Shown here: in pieces, positions 22,020-33,639 of the stretch | Layout: the number at the start of each line of letters is the position of its first letter | How positions within the stretch are numbered: the stretch's first letter is position 1 | Origin: Conchocele bisecta | Taxonomy: Eukaryota; Mollusca; Bivalvia; Lucinida; Thyasiridae | NCBI GenBank assembly: GCA_029237695.1 | Contig: CM055279.1 | Location: 62,717,586-62,781,585 of the forward strand | Reading direction: 5' to 3' | DNA: 64,000 nucleotides | The notes under the pieces: generated by a model | What the model was told of the DNA's origin: nothing | The model's database searches: none | What the model saw: the letters and a program-made list of their open reading frames with translations, nothing else | Translations under genes and position numbers: made by a program

Positions 22020-22745
22020 ACTTGGAAATGTAATACATACATGTATTAGAGTTTGTTATTGATAATACATATCTATATCTCTATAAGAATACATATCTAG
22101 AATACATATTATAAGAATACATCTATAAGAATAAACATATAAATAGAATATCATATCTCTATAACATATCTCATACATATCTCTAAATACATTATCTCTA
22201 TAATACATATTAAATCATATCTCTATAACTATCTCTATAAGAATACATATTATAAGAATACATATCTCTATAAGAATACATATTATAAGAATCATATCTC
22301 TATAAGAATACATATCTAAATACATATCTCCTATAAGAATCATATTATAAGATACATATCTCTAAATCATATAAGAATACATACTCTATAAGAATACATA
22401 TCTCTATAAGAATACATCTAAATACATACATATCTATAGAATACATATCTTATAGAATCTATCTAAAATACTATCTTAAGAATACATATTATAAGAATAC
22501 ATATAAAATCTATATCTAGAATACATATATCTATAAGAAACATCTAAATACATATCTCTATAAGAATACATATTATAAGAATACATATCTATATAGAATA
22601 TATCTATAAGAATACATATTATAAGAATACATATATCTCTAAATACATATCTCTATAAGAATACATATTATAAGAATACATATCTCTATAAGAATACATA
22701 TCTCTAAATACATATCTCTATAAGAATACATATCTTCTATGCCTG
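22020..22745. repeat. AT-rich tandem array of ATACATATCTCTATAAGA units
   Basis: Degenerate units alternate between CTCTATAAGAATACATAT and ATTATAAGAATACATAT forms, about 17-18 bases each, with many small indels. No ORF. Confidence 0.85.
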
Positions 22746-22914
22746 TGATTCTATCCAGGATCGGAAGCTTTCTAAATACTCGTAAGCACGTGGCTCAGCA
22801 AGCGAAAAGAACAAGTATTACACATTTGTTCTGTCTACACGCATTACCAACACTGACTTAACAATTGTCAATTGATTTACAGTCACACTTGGTCGAGTAT
22901 ACAATTTCAATGTG

Positions 22915-23315
22915 TATGCCCACGTGGTTACAACAACAACAACAAATAATGAAACTTCCAGAAGCCCTCCGATTCAAAGTACGTACATGTATTCTTTTAT
23001 TGTGTCCTTATAATTATGTAACGGATTTTGATGAAATATGGCGCATCAAACGCCCAAACTTATTTCGTTTTTGCGAGGAATCGATTTCCGTGTCTACTGA
23101 CAAGGAAATCGATTCTTCGCAAAAACGACATAAGTATGTACCGAACTCCCGGGACCGCCAAATGCAGCTCACGAAGACGCGTTTGCTGCGCCATATTTCA
23201 TTGAAATCCGTTGCCTATTAAGGAAAATATCAAATGATACTTACCTTGGAGTGGGCGCGCTTTCAATACGTTCAGCCATTGTTGTTGTTGTTGTAACCAC
23301 ATGATCATGCACCTT
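22915..23315. mobile_element. Palindromic MITE family Q, copy 1
   Basis: The ends are CACGTGGTTACAACAACAAC and GTTGTTGTTGTAACCACATG. The centre is GAATCGATTTCCGTGTCTAC facing its inverse. The family-wide ATTTTGATGAAATATGGC and AAATACTTACCTTGG-type blocks are present. Other copies are at 35745 and 54170 (left end only). Confidence 0.8.
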
Positions 23316-23900
23316 GAGTTTTACTAATTGCAAATACAGTTGCGAAGTATGGGGATACGAATACATGGCTATTATTGAACCAATACATACATACATGTCA
23401 GGGGCGTCGGAACAGGTCCGGCAGGTCCGGCCACTGCCGGGTCAATAATTATAACACTATTTGTAATTCATGTATAAAAACAAACGGAATGTAAATATGT
23501 TTCTGTATTTTGTCTCATTTCTCATCAAAAGTGTATGTTGTTACCATTCAGTTGAACCGTCTCGGCGAGACGGTTCAACTGAGTGGTCACAACATACCCT
23601 TTGGGTGGGCAACGGGGGCACCCAGCCGATTCGCCGGACCAATCTTATGATGCTTCCGGCGCACCTGCATGTACATTAAATAACAGCCTTCAATCTACAC
23701 CTATGAATATGTCTGTTATATGATGAGCTCGGTAGACACCCGCTGCCAATTACAATGAAAATGATGTTTAACTTATGGTTTGGAAATGGAAAAGTGAGTA
23801 GTACATGTAGCAACAATGATGATCAAACTTGGTTTTGGAATATATTTCGAAACTTACAATTACTATTTATAAATGGCTATACATTATTCATCAAATACTA
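23316..23900. repeat. No gene; 65-bp perfect-arm hairpin at 23533-23597
   Basis: GTATGTTGTTACCATTCAGT pairs with ACTGAGTGGTCACAACATAC around a CGTCTCGGCGAGACG centre. Otherwise nothing recognised. Confidence 0.6.
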
Positions 23901-23908
23901 AATAAAAC

Positions 23909-24774
23909 GAGAGGGGTTGGTAGCGTTACGGTCCCTATGGGGGCACTCGGGTAACATGGTCCGTATAGGGGCACTAAACTGGTCCAAATAGGGGCACTTA
24001 TAAACATGTATATGAAAGGCTTACATCGATATATAGCATTGATAAGTATATACAGGAACCATTGCATGTGCTACAACAGGTAAGAAAAGTACCACCAGTC
24101 GCATCTTGTATGATATAGAAGATATGTTGACAATTTCAGTGCCCCATATACGGACCATGTTAGCCGAGTGCCCCCATAGGGACCAGTAGCGTTACCACCA
24201 GCCACATCTTATATGATATAGAAGATGTACAGAAGTGCCCCTATTTGGACCATTTCAGTACCCCTATAGGGACCATGTTACCCGAGTGCCCCTATATGTC
24301 CCAGTAACGGTATCTAAATATCATACAAACAGGTGCCAGTATGCGTCATATATAACACAGTATAACTATGATACAGTTGTCTTGGACTAGGCTGTTACGC
24401 AGGCTGATCTGGGACTACGCTGGTGACAAATGCCGTCAGGTCCTTCCTTCATCATTGTTGGTACACATACAATGGTTCCCTTATATACTACTTAGTGTGA
24501 TACCACTCGATGAGAGCCTTTACATGACATGTCGCACTAATACTTTGAGGCAGGCTGATCTGGGACTACAATGGTGACAAATGTCGTAAGGTACTTTTGT
24601 CACCTGTAGTAGCACATACAATGGTTCCTGTATATACTTATCAGTGTTATATATCGATGTAAGCCTTTAAAATACATGTTTATAAGTGCCCCTATTTGGA
24701 CCATTTTAGTGCCCCTATACGGACCATGTTACCCGAGTGCCCCCATAGGGACCGTAACGCTACCAACCCTACTG
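23909..24774 (+). mobile_element. hAT-like MITE family B, copy 2, with 8-bp target duplication
   Basis: 866 bp with the same termini as copy 1 (GAGAGGGGTTGG...CCAACCCTACTG). AATAAAAC lies on both sides (23901-23908, 24775-24782). The interior palindrome carries the paired blocks GATCTGGGACTAC and GTACTTTTGTCACCTGTAG also present in copy 1. Confidence 0.85.
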
Positions 24775-24899
24775 AATAAAACTGGTCATTCACGCGACTA
24801 CGACGTGTTCGAAACTTCTATTCTATTTCTATTTCTAACTATCGAGTATGAATTACGCTTGCCTAATTTAAATTGAAAAAAAATTCATATGTTCAACAT

Positions 24900-25985
24900 A
24901 TCTACTCGTGCATGTTTTCACATTTAAATATCCGCCATGTTGTTGTAATACCAATTGTTAAGTACATGTATATACACTCGTATACACACTCTGTTTCCAA
25001 CTTATGTTAACGTAAATGCATGCACATGTAAATAGCCGCCTTGTTGTTATAATACCAATTGTTACGTACATGTATATACACTCATATACACACTCTGTTT
25101 CCAGCATATCTTACATGCATGCACATGTAAATAACCGCCTTGCAGTAACAGTTGTAATATTAATTGTTATGTACATGTATATACACTCCTCTACACACTC
25201 TGTTTCCAACATATCTTAACGTACATGCATGCACATGTAAATAACCGCCTTGCTGTTGTAAGACCAATTGTTATGTACATGTTTATACACTCCTATACAT
25301 ACTCTGTTTCCAGCATATCTTAACGTACATGCATGCACATGTAAATAACCGCCTTGCAGTAACAGTTGTAATATCAATTATGTACATATATACACCTCCA
25401 CTACAATACTTCTGTCCATATAACACTTCCTCATCAAATACTCTGTTTCCTAAAACTATCTTAACGTACATAAATGCACATGTAAAATAACCCCTTGCAG
25501 TTAGCAGTGTACTAAAACCAATTGTAATGTTTACATGTTATATAACACTCCTCCCTTACAGTTTAACTTGTTTATAACCCTTTCCTTACACACTATGTTT
25601 CCAACATATCTTAACGTACATGCATGCACATGTAAATAACCGCCTTGCTGTTGTAATACCAATTGTTATGTACATGTTTATACACTCTTATACATACTCT
25701 GTTTCCAACATATCTGAACGTACATGCATGCACATGTTAATATCCGCCTTGCTGTTGTAATACCAATTGTTATGTACATGTATATACACTCCTATACACA
25801 CACTCTGTTTACATGTCAATATCCACCATTTTTGTCGATTATACAAGTTGTTAGGTGCATGTAAATATAGTCGTATACACACTCTATTTCCAACATATCT
25901 ACACATGCATATTTAAATGTCTGGTATGTTTTTGATAATACCAATAATTATCATGATCTATGTGCATGTATATACACTCATATAC
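24900..25985. repeat. ~105-bp satellite-like tandem array
   Basis: About ten units with CACTCTGTTTCCAACATATC, TACATGCATGCACATGTAAA, TAACCGCCTTGCTGTTGTAA and TACCAATTGTTATGTACATG in that order. Units near 25380-25560 carry many extra bases, which may be assembly noise. Confidence 0.85.
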
Positions 25986-26303
25986 CGCCGTTTGGCCTGA
26001 GAATATAACGCTCAATAACGGTTATGTTCTTTTCTATTCACAGACTGGGTCTATATTATGTATTTTAGTCACTCTGTGTCGCCAGACGGTATAGTATATC
26101 TCGGTGGTATTTCGAACACGTTGTAACAGTTATCACTTCTGGTTGCATACTTACATACATTTTAATATGCTTAATACATTATACGACACAGTATTGTGTG
26201 TTATTGTGTGCGCGTATAGTAGACATATAGCCACATCTGACCAGTCCACGATCTACTGTACCTTGCATGGGTCGGCATTTATTGTTTGACCATCTGAAAA
26301 ATA

Positions 26304-26604
26304 AATAGAGAATAGTAGTTAGTGCCTTGAATGGGAAAACATATCTGACAATCCCGTTTCCGTGCCGCGCTAGATATGTTTCCCATTCAAGGCACTAACC
26401 TATTATTCTATTTATCCTGTCAACATTACAAACAGCTTTAAAATGTAAAAAGATAACCCCATCCTCATCCTCAAACTCGGAGAATCGACAAGTATGGCAA
26501 CCACACATATTCATACGCAGCAATTAGGTCGTATTGACAGGATATCAAACATGATTCACGGCACCGTGTTTCACGGCACATACGCACTGTGTTGATGGGA
26601 TAAA
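26304..26604 (+). mobile_element. Palindromic MITE family A, copy 2 (uninterrupted)
   Basis: Same order as copy 1: GAGAATAGTAGTTAGTGCC, hairpin, TTTATCCTGTCAACATTAC, CTCGGAGAATCGACA, GATATCAAACATGATTCACG, GTGTTGATGGGATAAA. It shows the sequence of the site into which element B inserted in copy 1. Confidence 0.8.
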
Positions 26605-26608
26605 TTAA

Positions 26609-27091
26609 AGGTACATGCCCAATCAGTTGGCACAAAATGTTCGATATATCAGAGACATCATCTGAGACATGTTATGGCAAAATAAACATTCATTCACCAT
26701 TACCCAAGTATTATTATTTTATATTAGACGTTAATATCTACCCCGATATTAGTGGCGATAACCGTGTTTCCTTAAAATGTTAACGGACATTACTATTTAT
26801 TCTCTGTATTTAATTTTTCGATGTGCAATGATATTACGCTTTAATTTGTCGAAAATATTGTTTTCATGTGACGCATTTACTTATTATAAATAATTAAAAA
26901 TATAATCACTCATTTGCATATGAACATAGCCTGCTACCACCGCGAGTGACTGTCTGTAAAAAAATAAATGATTATATCTGTATAGCGGGCACTCGTAATT
27001 TTTAAAACCGGTGGAATAGTGGCACAATTATACACTTAATATTTAATTCCTATAAAATAACAGTTTGTGCCTACTGAGTGGGCATGTACCT
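26609..27091 (-). mobile_element. piggyBac-like MITE family N, copy 2
   Basis: TTAA on both sides (26605-26608, 27092-27095), AGGTACATGCCC at the left and GTGGGCATGTACCT at the right. The interior is inverted relative to 46180. It abuts element A. Confidence 0.8.
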
Positions 27092-27095
27092 TTAA

Positions 27096-28049
27096 AAGAA
27101 ACTACATTGAAATGGTTGTATTATTGCATTTCGGCCAACCACGGTCACAATGGTGTTAGGATACGTTTGTTTCATGGACAGTGACATGTCATAGTCCACG
27201 AAACAAACGCACCCTAGCACCGTCTTAAGCGAAGCACCTCAACAATATAATATAAAATTGGGGAATGCAAACTCAAGGTTATACGACTCGGAATATGCAC
27301 ACCTGTCTAATTAATGGATCTGTTCAATGATCACCAACGCATGGGAAATTACCACAACCGGTTGGAACGCAAAATCTACAGAAACGCAAATAATTAATGC
27401 TACCTCTAAATAATTAAAGTTAGCATTACCTATTTAAAGCTGGCCCCAAATCATTTGAAGAGCTATCTAAATAATTTGGAGCTAGCTATGCATATTTAAT
27501 GCTAGCTGTATTTGGAGCCAGCATTAATTATTTGTAAATTGTCTATGTAAATTTGGTGTTTCATACAACCGGCATACTACACTAAATATGGCGGACACGA
27601 TCTTCAAGTTAATAGATCCAGATATGAATAGAAATAACAAATCGCAAATGTGGCATGGTTGCACCCTTCTCTGTTACATGTAAGGACTGTGCACATGCCG
27701 ATCTGGATCTACACCATTTCTCCAATCACAAACACAAATTCGCTATGCATTGCAATTATAAGTATTTACTTCGCTGACATGGTTAATGCTAGTATGTGAA
27801 AAATGGAATGTCAATATGGATTAACAAAGGATGTCACACGAGTGAGTATACTACGTAGTTATTAAACGAACATTCTGGTTGCATAACATAATGCCGAAAA
27901 ACAAGTGTAATACATAGTAATTAAACGAACTTTCTGGATGAAATAATGAAAAACAATCATGATATTTATTATACTTCTTGACTGATTTCGGCCGAAATCA
28001 GTCAACAAGTATAATAGATATCACGATTGTTTTTCATTATTTCATCATA
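27096..28049. repeat. Hairpins and a short GCTAGC-type repeat; no gene
   Basis: 27130-27225 is an inverted repeat (GTGTTAGGATACGTTTGTTT... against GAAACAAACGCACCCTAGCA). 27385-27540 repeats AATTAATGCTAGC/AGCTAGCATTAAT-like pieces about five times. 27938-28046 is a near-perfect hairpin with 50-base arms around GATTTCGGCCGAAATC. Confidence 0.65.
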
Positions 28050-28460
28050 CGATTTGCCTGGTTTGGCCCTCAGGTACTTTTTTATCTTTTGCTCTTTTGT
28101 TACTTGGGAGTTTAATTGGATTATTGCCAAAAATTTACTTTATAAAAGTAGTAAGATATTATTACTGATCCTACTGCTTTTGGGAGGGGCCAAGTGATTC
28201 TGGTATGGCGAGGACCTGACAGTAGATCAGGATTATTCTGATTTCAGGGCTGAATATATAGTTTTTTTATTATAAATATTCAGTTCTGATTTTGGGATCC
28301 CCCCACATTTGTACATGTACTGGAACATGTACATGTACGTCAGGTAATATATGGGATTTAGTACTAAACCCATTGACCCGGCCTGAAATGACCTTAGCTG
28401 TTCATAGGCCGTTAAACCCCAACAAACAAACAAACAAACAAACAAACAAACAAACAAAAT
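28050..28460 (+). mobile_element. SINE/MITE-like family D, full-length-looking copy
   Basis: Blocks in order: TTGCCTGGTTTGGCCCTCAG, CCTACTGCTTTTGGGAGGGG, GGACCTGACAGTAGATCAGG, TTCAGTTCTGATTTTGGGAT, a TGTACATGTAC palindrome, ATATGGGATTTAGTACTAAA, GGCCGTTAAACCCCAACAAA and about ten CAAA units. Confidence 0.75.
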
Positions 28461-28570
28461 ACACTATGTATTCAATAATAGCAATTACACCGAGCCTGCG
28501 CTAATCTTGACAATATTTGTAATTATTTGTATTTCAAAATACTTGAATATTGAGCTTACATTCAAACATA

Positions 28571-28576
28571 TTTATT
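28571..28576 (-). terminator. Candidate poly(A) signal of the MIB2-like gene
   Basis: AATAAA on the minus strand, about 210 bases past the stop codon. It is the first exact hexamer after the stop that I see; cleavage position unknown. Confidence 0.4.
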
Positions 28577-28712
28577 GGCTGAGCCTGAGTTGTGCTACAA
28601 CACAAACATAGCCAATCAAAATGCTTGATTGCGCGTTGAGATCGTTAACAGATGTTCCGAAACACCGGCATTTGGACAAGATTAACGCAGGTGGTTGTAT
28701 ACATCTGATTTA

Positions 28713-28781
28713 CAGTGGGACCTCTCTAAGCTGGACACCCTGTGTACCTCTCAGGGTGTCGGGTTTATAAAGGTTACACTG
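28713..28781. mobile_element. Solo family E hairpin in the 3' UTR
   Basis: 69 bp, CAGTGGGACCTCTCTAAGCT to GGGTTTATAAAGGTTACACTG with the GACACCC/GGGTGTC hairpin between. It ends four bases from the MIB2-like stop codon and would be transcribed in the 3' UTR. Confidence 0.75.
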
Positions 28782-28785
28782 AAGT

Positions 28786-28996
28786 TTACTTGCCCAGACT
28801 GCGTCGTTCGGCAATAGACTCGTCGCAAATCGGGCACTCATCGAATCTGACGCTACAGCCACGGCAGCAGACCTTGTGTCCACATGGCTGAAATATGACG
28901 TCCGCCTTCCTATCGCATTCATCCACGGCGCATGGATTTGACTTCTTTGTGAGTAACTTTTGAAGCAATGCCAATGTCCCTAGGCCCGCATGTGCG
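28786..28996 (-). CDS. MIB2: MIB2-like E3 ubiquitin ligase, last exon: C-terminal RING
   Basis: Encodes the final 69 residues and TAA. The RING reads C-x4-C-x10-C-G-H-x3-C-x2-C-x6-C-x2-C; from CGH onward the spacing (PCGHKVCCRGC...CPIC) matches the last RING of animal mind bomb proteins, and FQPCGH is a family signature. This domain recruits ubiquitin-loaded E2. The first cysteine pair is four residues apart rather than the usual two (CAVDEC). A leucine-rich stretch (LGTLALLQKLLTKK) precedes the RING. The acceptor TATATTCCAG at 28997 gives the right phase (2) to join the exon at 34149; another phase-2 AG lies near 29048, so the exon could be longer. Only one RING is seen, while vertebrate MIB2 has two, so an exon may be missing. 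Confidence 0.82.
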
Positions 28997-29109
28997 CTGG
29001 AATATACACCATGTTGTTTTGCACGTGAATGTAAATGCTTGGAGTTTACGACGGCACTGGCTCGATGACCTTGCATGTCGTCTCCCAAGAAGGGGAGAAA
29101 GTAAGGAGG

Positions 29110-29365
29110 TGGGTACAGAGGAAACAGGCCCTGGGGGCCTAACTCTTATTAGAATATTCCCCTCTGGTTCTTTAACGTGCCCAGACGCTCCTTAAAATCT
29201 GATACACGGGACCGCCTTTTAATGTCCCCATCCGAAAGGACTAGTAGAGCAGGAAATACAAAGTATCTCAGAAATACCGACGCCCAGGAACAGAACCCTG
29301 AATCGAACCCGGGTCGCCAGCGTGGCAGTCCGACGGTGTATTCCCTCGGCCACGGTCTGTTCCAC
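29110..29365 (-). mobile_element. tRNA-derived SINE
   Basis: On the minus strand, GTGGCCGAGGGAATACACC (box A-like, near 29340-29358) and GGGTTCGATTC (box B, near 29300) are spaced as in a tRNA promoter. A body follows with GACATTAAAAGGCGGTCCCG and GCACGTTAAAGAACCAGAGG, ending near 29130. It lies in the last intron, same strand as the gene. Confidence 0.6.
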
Positions 29366-29689
29366 AGCAGTCGCATTACGTCTCGGAAAATCAACTACAG
29401 ATAAATCAGGGTGTGGGATCACGTGTTTCCGAACGTCGTGATGTCATGTTTTTAGATGTGTTTACAGTATATTTCGTTTTTAATATCTTTCTAATGGAAT
29501 AACATATTTGTTATGACATATACCGCAGCAAATGCGGAATTGGTATTGTAAATGTATAGGCGGGTTTAATCTCACAATTCTGTCGTTTTTAAAATTGTAT
29601 AAGTGTTCGCATTTTTACTGTACTATGTTTATATGTAGATTCCTTCATATTATATTTGCTATTTTCGGGACTGGTGTCCGCGCGATAGT

Positions 29690-30093
29690 ATCTATGTTTA
29701 TTTAGAAAATGGGATGAATTTTTTTCTCAATAACAAAAAGGTCACCCTCACCAAAAAGCTATTTGATGAAATTCCATCAAATATTGATTTTATTGAGATG
29801 GGAATTTAAAGTGGGGGCTAAAAATAGATGGAAATAAATGTTTACATTGTTGACCGATTTTATAATAACCTTTTATTTTCTGTTACATCATTTCCAACCT
29901 ATCTCGCCAATTTTTAAAATATTTCGTTTTCGAAAAATTGTTTTTACTCAATAAAATTCATATTTGATGGAATTTCATAAAATATTTTTTTTTGGAGAGG
30001 GTAACTCTTTTGTTATTGATGAAACTGTACTTACACTTACATATTTTTTCAGATGTAATGTGTTTAATAGCCAAAAATTCGTGGAACAGACAG
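29690..30093 (+). mobile_element. Palindromic element family K, copy 2
   Basis: Contains AACAAAAAGGTCACCCTCACC near the left and its inverse (GGAGAGGGTAACTCTTTTGT) at the right, then GTTTAATAGCCAAAAATTCG and the end GTGGAACAGACAG. Confidence 0.65.
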
Positions 30094-30340
30094 TATATAC
30101 ATGAGCATGTAATGTTCATAGTGCACTGTCGGGATAATGTGGCGATATGACATATAATAAGTGTTGTTAGAACATGTCCCGATAAAAATAGACAGATGGC
30201 AAATTATGAATACGTACAGTATATTCACTGGTATCTGTATGTCATCTCGTCCGGAATAACTCATATAAAAGAAGATTTGCATTTTAGTTTTGTTGCGTTT
30301 CAGAAAAAGTATACCAATAAATATCAAACTAGGGACCTAC
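30000..30340 (+). repeat. 330-bp segmental duplication, copy 1 (empty site for element J)
   Basis: Closely matches 32345-32681 (TGAGCATGTAATGTTCATAG, GATAATGTGGCGATATGACA, GATTTGCATTTTAGTTTTGT). At 30330 it runs straight from CAAACTA into GGGACCTAC, whereas copy 2 has element J there. Confidence 0.8.
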
Positions 30341-30960
30341 CCACAATGTCATGATGAAACCGCCGTGACAGACGTACATGTATTTTGAATTCATATTTAT
30401 TTTTAATTCATGATGAAACCGCCGTGAGGAGACGTACATGCATTTTGAATTCAAGATGAAACCGCCGTGACAGACGTACATGTATTTTTAATTCATGATG
30501 AAACCGCCGTGAGAGACATACATGTATTTTGAATTCAAGATGAAACCACCGTGACAGACGTACATGCATTTTGAATTCATGACGAAACCGCCGTGACAGA
30601 CGTACATGTATTTTGAATTAAATATGAAACCGCCGTGGTAGACGTACATGTATTTTGAATTCATGATGAAACCGCCTTGACAGACGTACATGTATTTTGT
30701 ATTCAAGATGAAACCGCCGTGACAGACGTATATGTATTTTGAATTCATGATGAAACCGCCGTGACATACATTCATTTATTTTGAATTCAAGATGAAACCG
30801 CCGTGACGGACGTATATGTATTTTGAATTCATGATGAAACCGCCGTGACAGACGTACATGTATTTTGAATTCAAGATGAAACCGCCGTGACGGACGTACA
30901 TGTATTTTGAATTCAAGATGAAACCGCCAAGACAGACGTACATGTATTTAGAATTCAAAT
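30340..30960. repeat. 42-bp minisatellite, about 14 units
   Basis: The unit is ATGATGAAACCGCCGTGACA then GACGTACATGTATTTTGAATTC. As 42 is divisible by three, the minus strand stays open for long runs with 14-residue repeats (NSKYMYVCHGGFIM). It lies in an intron and shows no splice or start context, so I treat it as non-coding. A smaller array is at 33265-33435. Confidence 0.85.
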
Positions 30961-31184
30961 CTGCACACTAATTCAGTCAAGGCTTTAAACAATAAATATG
31001 TCCGGATTACAAATTTCGTTGGCATGACGCTGAATGAACTTGACCTTCCGACATTTGTTGGAAGCGGCTTGTTTGAAGTTGCATGTAGCCGTGTTGAATC
31101 TGCACATCGGGAACGTATGTATTGAGTATTCGCTTTCTATTATTAATTTGCACACCACCGACTTGAAGGAACCGATGATAATGT

Positions 31185-31488
31185 TTTATCCCGTTAACAC
31201 AGTGCGTATGTGCCTTGCAAGGTGCCGTGAAACATGTTTGATATCCTGTCAATACCACCTAATCACTGCGTATGAATATGTGCGGTGACTGGGGTTATTA
31301 TTTTGCATTTTAAAGCCATTTGTAGGTTTTGATGGGATAAATAGAATAGTAGGTTAGTGCCGTGAATGGGAAACATATCTTGCGCGGCACGGAAACGGGA
31401 TGTGCTCGGCAGAGCCTCGCCCATCCCGTTTCCTGAGCCTTGCCAGATATTTTTACCCATTCACGGCATTAACCTACTATTCTCTATA
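31185..31488 (-). mobile_element. Palindromic MITE family A, copy 3
   Basis: Inverted relative to copies 1 and 2: TTTATCCCGTTAACACAGTG at the left, TTAACCTACTATTCTCTATA at the right, with the ACGGGATGTGCTCGGC / GCCTCGCCCATCCCGT hairpin. Confidence 0.8.
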
Positions 31489-32344
31489 ACAGCGATCTGT
31501 CAATGTGGGACTTATTAATTAAAGTTGCAACAATGGTTGCAAATCTACTAGACTAAGTACAATATATGTTGAGGCGTACGTTGTCCGTGATACTTTTGAT
31601 AACGTCAAAACGACGTCAATCCTGGCTAAAATCGACGTATGCACGTTAGTGTCGTGTTTTGCAATGGCTGGGTTTTCTAGCGCGAAAAGAAAAGTACATA
31701 TTGTTAGTAAATATAATGCTAGTTATTTTAAAGTTGGTATTTTTCCGTTATATTCATATGCGACAGATACAAAATGCACATCAATATCGTTCATTCAAAT
31801 AACCATGACATTGTTTACAAGTGGTCATTTTTAAAGATTTTTACACTCAATGCGATATTTTTGAAAGTCACTAAACAAGTTTCTTGAAATCGTGTGTGGA
31901 ATAATTGCGTTATAAAGTGCATATAATATAAGTGGTAGCAGATGTGGATACAAATCAGTAGGCTTCGCCAATGTTGGCTGCAATTATGTTCGCAGTACAT
32001 ATACCTGTGACACAATACCATGCTAACACATCCTTGGCACAGTGCCAACGTGATGCGGTATGCCAGATAATTAGCACAACGATCTCCGTAATTTTATGTG
32101 GTACGATTATTTTTCTGACAATTTCCATATATTTTATGTAGATTTTTTTAACATACGACCGACAAACCAGTAAATTAAGGCCTACGCCCAGTTCTATTAG
32201 TGGCCGATTTTACTCAGAATACGTGTCACAGTTAACAGGTTAATGGGCAAACTGTTTCATTCGAATCAAATAGTAAACGTTTGCGAGCATGGCAGTCATT
32301 ATCCGCACTTCCACATAATTAATCTGAATAAAACCATTTAGCAC
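31489..32344. other. Intron sequence, no feature recognised
   Basis: No ORF with family resemblance and no shared repeats noticed. Confidence 0.45.
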
Positions 32345-32681
32345 AATTAGTAAATAGCTTTTGTTATTGATGAAACTGTCCTTACACTTGCATATGTTTT
32401 CAGATGTAATGTGTTTAATAGCCAACAATTCGTGGAACAGACAGTATATACATGAGCATGTAATGTTCATAGTGCACTGTCGTGATAATGTGGCGATATG
32501 ACATATAATCAGTGTTGTTAGAACATGTCGCGATACAAAATAGACAGATGGCAAATTATGAATAAGTATAGTACATGCACTGGTATCTGTGTCGTCTCGT
32601 CCCGAATAAATCCTATAAAACAAGATTTGCATTTTAGTTTTGTTGCGTTTCTGAAAAAGTATACCAAGAAATATCAAACTA
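32345..32681 (+). repeat. 330-bp segmental duplication, copy 2
   Basis: Partner of 30000-30340. Its right side is interrupted by element J at 32682; the homology resumes at 33250 with TAGGGACCTAC and the 42-bp minisatellite. Confidence 0.8.
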
Positions 32682-33249
32682 TAGTCTGTTTCACGAAAGC
32701 TGCCCAAATATTACGGCTATATAGACAATTCAAAAACAATATTATTTTCGATAATATTTAATTAAAGGAAAATTTAGGAATGAGCCTTCTTTTTATTGCG
32801 TGAAATTCGGTCAAATATTGATTTTATTACGAAAAATCTATTTGTCTATGGGAATTTAACTGGGGGAAAAAGTTGTAAGGAAGTGTGGGAGGAGTCAAAA
32901 AAACGAAAAAAAAAGGAAATTGTCTCCGAAACCTGACTAGATAGCTTGGATATGATCTAACTAAGAAAACAAAAGTTAAATTTTAAAAATCGGTCCAGTA
33001 TTTCTAAAATTCAAAAAAATTTCCCCATGTTAAATCCCCATAGACATCCTCACTCCGTGAAGATGTCTATGGCGATTTAACATGGGGAAACCTTTTTTTC
33101 GCAATAAAATCAATATTTGACCAAATTTCACGAAACAAAAAGAAGGCTCATTCTTAATTTTTCCTTTAATTTAATATTATCAAAATAAATCTTGTTTTTG
33201 AATTGTTTATATAGCCGTACAATTTGGGCAGCTTTCGTGAAACAAACAG
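32682..33249 (+). mobile_element. Palindromic element family J, copy 1
   Basis: 568 bp flanked by TA. The left half (GTCTGTTTCACGAAAGCTGC, AAAGGAAAATTTAGGAATGA, GAAATTCGGTCAAATATTGA) is repeated inverted in the right half (AGCTTTCGTGAAACAAACAG). The centre is CATAGACATCCTCACTCCGT facing its inverse. No ORF. Confidence 0.85.
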
Positions 33250-33254
33250 TAGGG

Positions 33255-33435
33255 ACCTACATGTACCCACAATGTCATGATGAAACCGCCTTGACAGACG
33301 TACATGTAGTTTCAATTCATATGTATTTTGAATTCATAATGAAACCGCCGTGAGATACTTACATGTATTTTGAATTCATGATGAAACCGCCGTGAGAGAC
33401 GTACATGTATTTTGAATTCATATGTATGTTGGATG
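33255..33435. repeat. Small array of the 42-bp minisatellite
   Basis: Three to four units of the 30340-30960 repeat, at the resumption of the 330-bp duplication. Confidence 0.75.
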
Positions 33436-33639
33436 GTTGTCGCCAGATGGGATAAGTGACTGTGTATTCCGGTTTCATTCCACCTTAAAGAACGCACATA
33501 CATGTACGCCTCCATCTGCGCTGACGAAAGTCTCGCTACAAATGTTCTCGCGCTTGACATGTTTGTTATCGTTGTAAAATAAATAAAGATTAAAATAAAG
33601 ATTACCATTATGTCTACATACTAATGACGTTTGTGATGT

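Noticed and set aside
29294..29360. Possible functional tRNA gene
   Set aside because: Box A and box B are present but acceptor-stem pairing and a CCA-adjacent end are not; a SINE body follows directly.
29149..29394. 81-codon minus-strand ORF over the GC-richer 29.2 kb segment
   Set aside because: It coincides with a tRNA-derived SINE, with box A and box B, and has no protein family resemblance.
30350..30960. CRISPR-like array of 42-bp repeats
   Set aside because: Units are contiguous with no unique spacers, and the DNA is animal; it is a minisatellite.
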